From positions 1-64,000 of the forward strand of contig JAGQYS010000017.1 in assembly GCA_020435965.1 (NCBI GenBank): a DNA stretch of 64,000 nt. The letters are read 5' to 3'. The DNA is from Flavobacteriaceae bacterium. GTDB lineage: Bacteria > Bacteroidota > Bacteroidia > Flavobacteriales > Flavobacteriaceae. The notes under the pieces were generated by a model that worked only from the letters and a program-made list of their open reading frames with translations, searched no databases and had not been told where the DNA came from. How positions within the stretch are numbered: the stretch's first letter is position 1; each line of letters opens with the position of its first letter. The translations under genes were made by a program, and so were the position numbers. Shown here piece after piece: positions 57,602 to 64,000 of the stretch.

Positions 57602-59989
57602 CTAGTGTTCTTTAGCAAGCCTATCACGCTCTTCTTTTGATGTTGTACGTTGGTTGGTTGAAAGTTTTGTGTTACCAAATTTGTACCTGAAGCCAAGGCT
57701 AATATAGCGGTTGTCTAAATTATTAAATATCCTACTGCTTTGATCTAAGTAATCAATAGTTCTGGACGCATCTTGTTTATTAAGAAAATCACTGATGTAT
57801 AGCGAAACTGACGCTCTATCTTTAAATAACTCTTTGGCTAATGCAAAAGAACTGAACCAACGCGTGTGAACAAGCTGAAAGCTCTGTACGTTTTCGCCAA
57901 CATAAATTATTGTTAATGATGCGGTTAAACTATTGTCTTTTAAAAAAGAAAAGTCATTGCTCAACATAGAATAATTCGCCCATTTATCAAGCTGTACTTT
58001 ATTGCCAGAGAATGTGCCTTTGTCGTTATAGTTATAGGTTGAAGATCCAAAGTATAAATTCCATTTGTCTGTTATGTTTAAATAGGCCTCAAAATCAATG
58101 CCTATTTCTTCGGTACTATCAATATTTAAAGGTGTATAAACAATGATATTTTCTGAGTTATCTTGAATGGGAAGTTCGAAAATGTTGTTATTGGATTTTC
58201 TGTAAAAAACCTCAAAGGTGAACCTATTGTTTATTGTTGTTCCTATTAAATACTTATCCGTAAACACTGGTCTTAATTCTGGGTTGCCTGTTACAATAGT
58301 ATTATCATTTAAATAATATACAAATGGGTTTAAATACGTATAATTTGGTCGCTCAATACTTCTTTTGTAATTAATATAACTATTGACTTTCTCTGAGATC
58401 TGAAAGCTTAAGTTGGCTGTTGGGAAAAACTCTAAATAATCCTGTTTGTTGGTTTCGTTAATTGATGATATACCAGTAATATTGGTTTGTTCTGCTCGTA
58501 AACCAGCATTAAAGGTAAATTTTTCGCTATTGTAATTATAATCTATAAACGCTGCATAAACATCTTCATCATAATCAAACATATTCGCGCTGTCTTCATT
58601 TAAAACTTCTTCTCCAGCAATAATATCATTTTGTAAAATACCACTCTCTGTTTTTACATTAGAGAACTTAACTCCTGTGCTAAGTGCTGATTTTTCATTT
58701 ATAGTCAATGCATAATCTAATTGAGATGTAAAAATATTTGTATCCTGATTGGCGTTTACATTAAATGCTGTTTCGTTAACAATTACAGAAGTATCTAAAT
58801 AACGACTCTCTACATCTTGCCGTCTTTGATAGTCATAATTTGTGTAGTGTGAGTTGAAAGAAATTTTTGAGGCTTCACTGATTTGGTAATCATAATCTAA
58901 ATCTATACCAATATTGTGTCTGTCATCTCTTGATTGGCTTTTAGCTTCTATTTTGTTAAATGAACTGGAATTAGAATCTATATCAGTATTACTTCTTGTT
59001 AGGTATTTGTAATAAGGTAAAATCTGAGCGTTAGCCGAAATCGCTAGGTTGCTTTTTTCGTTTAGATTATAGTCAAAATTAAATCCTAAGTTATGGCTTT
59101 CAGACCATGTGTTTTTATCTAAAACTGTGTGCCAATCTTCCTCTGGATAGTTTATGTCCTCAACATCTACTCTGTTATCTTTTCTGTTGTTGTAACTGTA
59201 ATTAAAGAACAGATTGGTTTTGTCTCCTTTAAAATAGTGTGAAGTTCCTGCGTTATACTTTGGGAAAACACCTTGTTCGTAATTACTGAAAACACTTCCG
59301 TTATAACCTGAAATAAGGTTTTTAGACATGACAATGTTAAGCACAACACCACTATCTGCATCATACTTTGCTGAAGGATTTGTAATCACTTCAACAGATT
59401 TTATATTAGATGCTGAACTGCCTTGAAGCAGCTCTATAAGCTCTGAAGATGATAAATGAACTTTTCTATCGTTAATATAAACTGTTGGAATGGTGTTTTT
59501 TACCATAATTGTATTATCCAGCACCAACACACTTGGTGTGCTACGCAACACCTCTACCAAGTTTCCTTGGCTCAATGCTGTGTTTTCTACATTAAACACT
59601 AGTCTATCTGCTTCACGTTTTAATGTAGGTTTTTCAACAAAAATTTGAACTTCAGTTAAGGCTTCGGCAGATTCTTCTAAAAAAATATCGATATTTTTTA
59701 GGTCTTCAATGACATCAAGTGTTTTAAAGTTGTCTTTATATCCAATAAAACTTGTTTTTATTAAATATTTACCTGATTCTAGGTCTTCTATTTTAAAAAC
59801 TCCATTTTCATCAGAAGATGTTCCAGTAACCACTGTAGAGTCTTGCGATTGCAAAACCAAAATATTAGCAAAAGCAACGGTCTCATTGGTGGTGTCTTTT
59901 ACAACTCCAGATAATGTATAAGTTTGCGAAAATGTAAGAAAGGGCACAATAAAAAGTGCATGAATAAAATATAATAAATTGATTCTCAT
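57602..59989 (-). CDS. outer-membrane TonB-dependent receptor-like beta-barrel protein
   Basis: Outer-membrane receptor of 795 residues from ATG 59989 (a TTG three codons upstream rejected). Signal peptide ending FLTFSQ; a carboxypeptidase-D-regulatory-like domain (YTLSGVVKDTTNETVAFANI to FIGYKDNF) to about 90; a plug-like domain (LVEVLRSTPSVLVLDNTIMV, IKSVEVITNPSAKYDADSGVV); and a large barrel with aromatic-rich strands ending in FRYKFGNTKLS. The final KEERDRLAKEH tail is polar and unusual. It lacks the SusC-typical long plug, so it belongs to the smaller OMP_b-brl_3 group. The substrate is unknown; no SusD is adjacent. Confidence 0.86.
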   Translation of the reverse strand: MRINLLYFIHALFIVPFLTFSQTYTLSGVVKDTTNETVAFANILVLQSQDSTVVTGTSSDENGVFKIEDLESGKYLIKTSFIGYKDNFKTLDVIEDLKNIDIFLEESAEALTEVQIFVEKPTLKREADRLVFNVENTALSQGNLVEVLRSTPSVLVLDNTIMVKNTIPTVYINDRKVHLSSSELIELLQGSSASNIKSVEVITNPSAKYDADSGVVLNIVMSKNLISGYNGSVFSNYEQGVFPKYNAGTSHYFKGDKTNLFFNYSYNNRKDNRVDVEDINYPEEDWHTVLDKNTWSESHNLGFNFDYNLNEKSNLAISANAQILPYYKYLTRSNTDIDSNSSSFNKIEAKSQSRDDRHNIGIDLDYDYQISEASKISFNSHYTNYDYQRRQDVESRYLDTSVIVNETAFNVNANQDTNIFTSQLDYALTINEKSALSTGVKFSNVKTESGILQNDIIAGEEVLNEDSANMFDYDEDVYAAFIDYNYNSEKFTFNAGLRAEQTNITGISSINETNKQDYLEFFPTANLSFQISEKVNSYINYKRSIERPNYTYLNPFVYYLNDNTIVTGNPELRPVFTDKYLIGTTINNRFTFEVFYRKSNNNIFELPIQDNSENIIVYTPLNIDSTEEIGIDFEAYLNITDKWNLYFGSSTYNYNDKGTFSGNKVQLDKWANYSMLSNDFSFLKDNSLTASLTIIYVGENVQSFQLVHTRWFSSFALAKELFKDRASVSLYISDFLNKQDASRTIDYLDQSSRIFNNLDNRYISLGFRYKFGNTKLSTNQRTTSKEERDRLAKEH

Positions 59990-60006
59990 TAATCCCAATT
60001 AATATG

Positions 60007-60014
60007 CAAACATA
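60007..60014 (-). promoter_or_regulatory. predicted -7 box of the TonB-dependent receptor-like gene
   Basis: Minus-strand TATGTTTG, an exact TAnnTTTG match; predicted start about 60002, leader about 13 nt. Confidence 0.55.
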
Positions 60015-60035
60015 ATCTTTTAAATTAATCTAAAA

Positions 60036-60052
60036 TTACGGAAAAACCGTAA
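60036..60052. promoter_or_regulatory. inverted repeat upstream of the TonB-dependent receptor-like gene
   Basis: TTACGG (60036-60041) and CCGTAA (60047-60052) around a 5-A spacer lie 22 bp upstream of the -7 box, over the -33 region. It is a candidate operator. Confidence 0.4.
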
Positions 60053-60111
60053 ATCCGTTTTTTTAGTTGGCTTAATGGCTAATAGTATGTTTTAAATGTG
60101 GTAATTTTATG

Positions 60112-60119
60112 TATTTTTG
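60112..60119 (+). promoter_or_regulatory. predicted -7 box of lepA
   Basis: TATTTTTG, exact match to TAnnTTTG, 32 bp before the lepA ATG. Confidence 0.55.
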
Positions 60120-60151
60120 CGCTTCGGTATAAAATACCTAAAACAGTCTGA

Positions 60152-61948
60152 ATGAAAAAGATTAGAAACTTCTGCATTATTGCTCATATTGACCATGGTA
60201 AAAGTACTTTGGCTGATCGGTTGTTGGAATATACAGGATCTGTAACAGATAGGGAAAAACAAGATCAGTTGTTGGATAGCATGGATTTAGAGCGTGAACG
60301 AGGCATAACAATAAAATCGCATGCTATTCAGATGGAATACAATTATAAAGGTGAAATTTATACCTTGAATTTAATTGATACTCCAGGTCATGTGGATTTT
60401 TCGTATGAAGTATCGCGATCTATTGCTGCATGTGAAGGCGCCTTGTTAATTGTAGATGCTGCGCAAAGTATTCAAGCGCAAACTATTTCTAATTTATATT
60501 TAGCATTAGAGAATGATCTAGAAATTATTCCTGTTCTTAACAAAGTAGACTTACCAAGCGCAAACCCTGAAGAAGTTACTGATGACATTGTAGATTTATT
60601 GGGTTGTCGGCCTGAAGAAGTGATTCCTGCCAGTGCAAAAACAGGTATAGGTATTGAAGAAATTCTAAATGCCATTGTAGAGCGTGTTCCACCACCAAAA
60701 GGTAATGTTGATGAGCCTTTACAAGCGCTTATATTTGATTCTGTTTACAATCCGTTTCGTGGTGTAGAAACCTACTTTAGAGTCATTAATGGTTCTATTA
60801 AAAAAGGGCAACATATTAAATTTATCGCTACAGGCAAAAGTTACCATGCAGATGAAATTGGCACCTTAAAACTTAAGCAATTTCCTAGACAAGAGATTAA
60901 AGCTGGTGATGTTGGTTACGTCATTACAGGAATTAAAGAAGCAAAAGAAGTAAAAGTTGGTGATACCATTACTGATGCTAAAAACCCTACAAAAAACGCA
61001 ATTTCTGGTTTTGAGGATGTAAAGCCAATGGTATTTGCTGGAATTTATCCAGTTGATACAGAAGATTATGAAGAACTTCGTGCTTCAATGGAAAAATTAC
61101 AGCTTAACGATGCTTCTCTTGTTTTTGCTCCTGAAAGCTCGGCCGCTTTAGGATTTGGTTTCCGTTGTGGTTTCCTTGGTATGCTCCACATGGAGATAAT
61201 ACAAGAACGTTTAGAGCGTGAATTTGATATGACTGTTATTACAACAGTGCCTAACGTAAGTTATCATGCTTTTACCAAGAAAAACCCTAACGATATAATT
61301 ATTGTAAACAATCCTTCGGACCTTCCAGATCCATCAACATTAGATCGTGTAGAAGAGCCATATATTAAGGCCACTATAATTACCAAGGCCGATTTTGTAG
61401 GAAACGTTATGTCTCTATGTATTGAAAAACGAGGTATGATTACAAATCAAACCTACTTAACGCCTGAGCGCGTTGAACTTAGTTTTGATATGCCACTGGC
61501 TGAAATTGTTTTTGATTTTTACGATCGTTTAAAAACGGTGTCAAAAGGATATGCTTCATTTGATTATCATCCTATTGGTATGAAAATATCTAAATTGGTT
61601 CGTGTTGATATTTTACTTAACGCTCAACCTGTTGATGCTCTTTCAGCACTTATTCACGCTGATAATGCTCACAGCATAGGGAAAAAAATAACTGAAAAAT
61701 TAAAAGAATTGATTCCTCGCCAACAGTTTGATATTCCTATTCAAGCTGCTATTGGAGCAAAAATTATTGCCAGAGAAACCACAAAAGCACTTCGTAAAGA
61801 TGTCACTGCAAAATGTTATGGTGGTGATATATCCAGAAAGCGTAAACTTCTTGAAAAACAGAAGAAAGGGAAAAAGCGTATGCGCCAAGTAGGAAATGTT
61901 GAAATTCCTCAAGAAGCGTTTATGGCTGTACTTAAATTAAATGATTAA
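60152..61948 (+). CDS. lepA: elongation factor 4
   Basis: Translational GTPase that acts on stalled or mistranslocated ribosomes. The 598 residues are full length: G1 [16 protein letters not shown], switch I region with [14 protein letters not shown]3 [18 protein letters not shown]4 PVLNKVDLP, then the EF-G-like domains and the LepA-specific C-terminal domain ([22 protein letters not shown]). No odd features. It is a single gene, divergent from the TonB-dependent receptor-like gene. Confidence 0.97.
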   Translation: MKKIRNFCIIAHIDHGKSTLADRLLEYTGSVTDREKQDQLLDSMDLERERGITIKSHAIQMEYNYKGEIYTLNLIDTPGHVDFSYEVSRSIAACEGALLIVDAAQSIQAQTISNLYLALENDLEIIPVLNKVDLPSANPEEVTDDIVDLLGCRPEEVIPASAKTGIGIEEILNAIVERVPPPKGNVDEPLQALIFDSVYNPFRGVETYFRVINGSIKKGQHIKFIATGKSYHADEIGTLKLKQFPRQEIKAGDVGYVITGIKEAKEVKVGDTITDAKNPTKNAISGFEDVKPMVFAGIYPVDTEDYEELRASMEKLQLNDASLVFAPESSAALGFGFRCGFLGMLHMEIIQERLEREFDMTVITTVPNVSYHAFTKKNPNDIIIVNNPSDLPDPSTLDRVEEPYIKATIITKADFVGNVMSLCIEKRGMITNQTYLTPERVELSFDMPLAEIVFDFYDRLKTVSKGYASFDYHPIGMKISKLVRVDILLNAQPVDALSALIHADNAHSIGKKITEKLKELIPRQQFDIPIQAAIGAKIIARETTKALRKDVTAKCYGGDISRKRKLLEKQKKGKKRMRQVGNVEIPQEAFMAVLKLND

Positions 61949-62114
61949 TCGTTCTTTTAACGTTAACTTTAAAATGGTTTGTATAAAATGATTGGGGATT
62001 TATTTTTATGCATCTAATTGATAATCATAACAATAAAATTTGTATCTTATAGCTCGGTTTCAAATCTTCATGATTTTAATTTACTTATTAAAACAATAAC
62101 TAATATTAAAAATC

Positions 62115-62876
62115 ATGAAAACTACATTCTTAAAACCTGCCCTCTTTACATTACTGCTTACACTTTTCTTTAATAATTTAATTGCTCAGAATAATTTTGA
62201 TGCAAGTGCTACTTTGCAGCATTCTTCATTTAATTTTGAAAGTACAGCTTTAGATAACCTACAAGACGAAGTTAATCTTTATGCATTTGAAGAGACAAAA
62301 CCTATTGATTTTTACGAAATTCAAGACGAAAGAAGTGTAGCTGCTATTTTAGCAAGAGCCATGTTTGGTTTTGGCGCTGGCATTGCCTTTGGAGAGAATG
62401 AAACTATTTGGTGTTTGCAAGCTGCCTATTATATGCAATTATCAATGTTTGCTAATTCAGCACTATATGGTGCTTTAGGTCTTGTTTATGAAGGTTGGAG
62501 TTATGATAATTTTACTCGTAGTTTATTCGATTTTCAATTAAAATTGCTCATGTTTTCTGCTTTAACAAGATATAAGGAAGTGTTTCTTGTTTATGGTATT
62601 TTAGGTGCATATGGTTTTGGCTCTGAAAAGTATAACAATTTTAATACAGATATTACAAGGTTTACAGCTTCTTTGATTTTGGGACTAAATATTATTCTCA
62701 CAACAAGGCTTACACTGGCCATACATACTTCGATGTTTTCTTATCAAAGATACAATTATAAACCTGAAAATGGCAACGATTATAATAACAGTTTTTCAAG
62801 ATTCTTTTTAAACAAACAAAATTTAGTAGCTCTTACATTGCTCATTAACCTGAGTCAGGTTCAGTTAAGGAATTAA
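62115..62876 (+). CDS. predicted outer-membrane or secreted protein (253 aa)
   Basis: Not recognised. A signal peptide (FTLLLTLFFNNLIAQ) is followed by a region with DFYEIQDERSVAAILARAMFG and alternating aromatic/hydrophobic strands (for example ASLILGLNIILTTRLTLAIH, ending TLLINLSQVQLRN), as in small beta-barrels or porin-like proteins. The function is unknown. It lies between lepA and the antiporter gene with its own AT-rich upstream region, which carries a TAAAATTTG near-match to the -7 box. Confidence 0.6.
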   Translation: MKTTFLKPALFTLLLTLFFNNLIAQNNFDASATLQHSSFNFESTALDNLQDEVNLYAFEETKPIDFYEIQDERSVAAILARAMFGFGAGIAFGENETIWCLQAAYYMQLSMFANSALYGALGLVYEGWSYDNFTRSLFDFQLKLLMFSALTRYKEVFLVYGILGAYGFGSEKYNNFNTDITRFTASLILGLNIILTTRLTLAIHTSMFSYQRYNYKPENGNDYNNSFSRFFLNKQNLVALTLLINLSQVQLRN

Positions 62877-62935
62877 GTTCGTACAGAGTATTGTTTGTTA
62901 ATAATTTGTGCTTTATTCGTTTTATTAATGGGTTA

Positions 62936-64000
62936 TTATGTTTTTTGCTTATCAAAGCTTTTGCCTAAATAAACTAGTTTACTACCTTTTGAAATTTCAA
63001 CAGGCACATTGTTGTGAGATGGTAAAATATGCAGCTCGCCTTTACTATCTTTAATAAATAGAGGAATAATATCTTTGTCCTTTTTTGTAATGTCTAAAAG
63101 CTTGAAATACTCTTTATCATCGTTTAAAGCTATCTCGTTTATTTTTGGGAATTTACTTGTTACCTCATTCAGAGAAATATAATCATCTGTCTGACTAAAC
63201 AGCCCTTCTTTAGGGTTATTTTGTTCATCCATCATTTCCTCTTTAGAAACCAATCTAAACGATCCATTTTCTCCAAACTGTTCAGAAAATTTTTCTATAG
63301 CATATTTATTAATATCTGTATTTCCTGTTAAAGCCATTAAGTAACCAACATCATTTAGTTCAATATTGTCGGTTAATGTTTCAGAATAAATATTAGTGTC
63401 AAAAGCCTCAAGCCCAAGTTCATTAGCTTTTTTAATATTAGTTTGATTACTATCAATTAATACAACATGTCGTCCATTATCTTCTAAATACTGCCCTAAA
63501 AGCCTTGATACTTTTGAGGCGCCAATAATAAGAATGCCTTCAGACTTCTTCAAGAATACACCTACCATTTTAGCAAACAAACGTGCTGTGGTAGCGTTTA
63601 ATAATACAGTACCTAATACTATCATAAACACTAAAGGCGTGATATACTCTGCTCCTGTTACACCTTCTTTTATTAGTTTACTCCCAAATAAAGATGCAAT
63701 ACCTGCAGCTACAATTCCTCGAGGACCAACCCAACTAATAAATAGCTTTTCTTTTAATTTTAGATTAGAATTAATTGTGCTAAGAAATACTGCCAAAGGC
63801 CTCACTAAAAACACTACAGCTGCAAATAACATGACGGTTTTCCAATTATAGAGAAGCATCATATCTTCAATATTTATATTGGCTGCCAATAAAATAAACA
63901 GTATTGAAATAAGGAGTACACTTAGAGATTCTTTGAAATATAAAAGTTCTTTTATGTTTTCTAATTTTCCATTCCCTAAAACCATTCCCATAACAACTAC
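62936..64000 (-). CDS. cation:proton antiporter with TrkA-N domain (5' end outside window)
   Basis: Partial gene, truncated at the window's right edge; the frame runs on past the visible ATG at 63991 with three more codons (GTA GTT GTT). The visible 354 residues hold the last membrane helices of a Na+(K+)/H+ exchanger (ESLSVLLISILFILLAANI; SWVGPRGIVAAGIASLFGSKL; PLVFMIVLGTVLLNATTARLF) and a cytosolic TrkA-N/RCK-like domain (GILIIGASKVSRLLGQYLEDNG, then VVLIDSNQTNIKKANELG). The WVGPRGIV motif is typical of NhaP-type CPA1 exchangers. The missing N-terminus has the remaining helices. Confidence 0.88.
   Translation of the reverse strand, partial: VVVMGMVLGNGKLENIKELLYFKESLSVLLISILFILLAANINIEDMMLLYNWKTVMLFAAVVFLVRPLAVFLSTINSNLKLKEKLFISWVGPRGIVAAGIASLFGSKLIKEGVTGAEYITPLVFMIVLGTVLLNATTARLFAKMVGVFLKKSEGILIIGASKVSRLLGQYLEDNGRHVVLIDSNQTNIKKANELGLEAFDTNIYSETLTDNIELNDVGYLMALTGNTDINKYAIEKFSEQFGENGSFRLVSKEEMMDEQNNPKEGLFSQTDDYISLNEVTSKFPKINEIALNDDKEYFKLLDITKKDKDIIPLFIKDSKGELHILPSHNNVPVEISKGSKLVYLGKSFDKQKT

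Overview
The window looks like the chromosome of a marine member of the Flavobacteriaceae (Bacteroidota). It is low in GC. Promoters follow the Bacteroidota pattern (TTTG near -33, TAnnTTTG near -7), and Shine-Dalgarno sequences are almost absent. The gene set fits the same group: an IPExxxVDY protein between rnc and pyk, a T9SS-sorted protein, a PID-CTERM protein, a TPR-LytS/LytTR pair, a TonB-dependent receptor-like barrel and a PurF of about 630 residues. I cannot name the genus. No phage, insertion sequence or CRISPR array was seen.

Layout. 1-4.4 kb holds a leftward fatty-acid/RNA operon (acpP, fabF, rnc, IPExxxVDY, pyk). 4.6-8.8 kb runs rightward: purN, RNase H, a PfkB kinase and purF. 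8.8-9.4 kb is the only gene-free stretch above 300 bases. It carries two near-identical small transcription units, each with its own promoter, a hairpin, a conserved GGGG linker and a terminator. 9.4-18.9 kb has superoxide dismutase, an AddA-like helicase-nuclease, kbl, an OmpA/TSP3 protein, an AddB-like nuclease and tRNA-Ala. 18.9-30.2 kb has a universal stress protein, a MATE exporter with two very small membrane ORFs, a 2OG-Fe(II) oxygenase, queD, an LpxH-type hydrolase, MFS, recJ, OsmC, an AhpD-like protein and a LytTR/LytS two-component pair. 30.4-34.3 kb is an unrecognised five-gene cluster of membrane and secreted proteins ending in a Sel1-repeat protein, whose base composition is visibly higher in GC.

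34.3-39.8 kb carries housekeeping genes (UDG family, rsmI, tdk, alr, mscL, asd). 39.9-43.1 kb pairs a diheme cytochrome lipoprotein with a T9SS-secreted FG-GAP/ASPIC protein. 43.1-49.6 kb has an ABC ATPase, a GreA-like protein, a saccharopine dehydrogenase-like protein, and the accC-accB-fabH and rpmF-DUF177 operons. 49.7-57.5 kb has pdxA, ribE, a PID-CTERM peptide, tRNA-Met, methylmalonyl-CoA epimerase, rbfA, a LolC/E-like permease, dusB, an M28 peptidase and a PD40 lipoprotein. 57.6-64 kb has a TonB-dependent receptor-like barrel, lepA, a predicted outer-membrane protein and a cation:proton antiporter that runs off the right edge.

The most interesting signals are non-coding. In the twin RNA genes, sequence conservation begins exactly 5 nt after the -7 box, which gives an internal estimate of the transcription start. 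Applying that offset elsewhere puts the start at the A of the ATG for tdk, the ABC ATPase, mce and rbfA, which predicts leaderless mRNAs. Several divergent promoter pairs also share palindromes or face-to-face -7 boxes. Everything here was read by eye; no database search was run.
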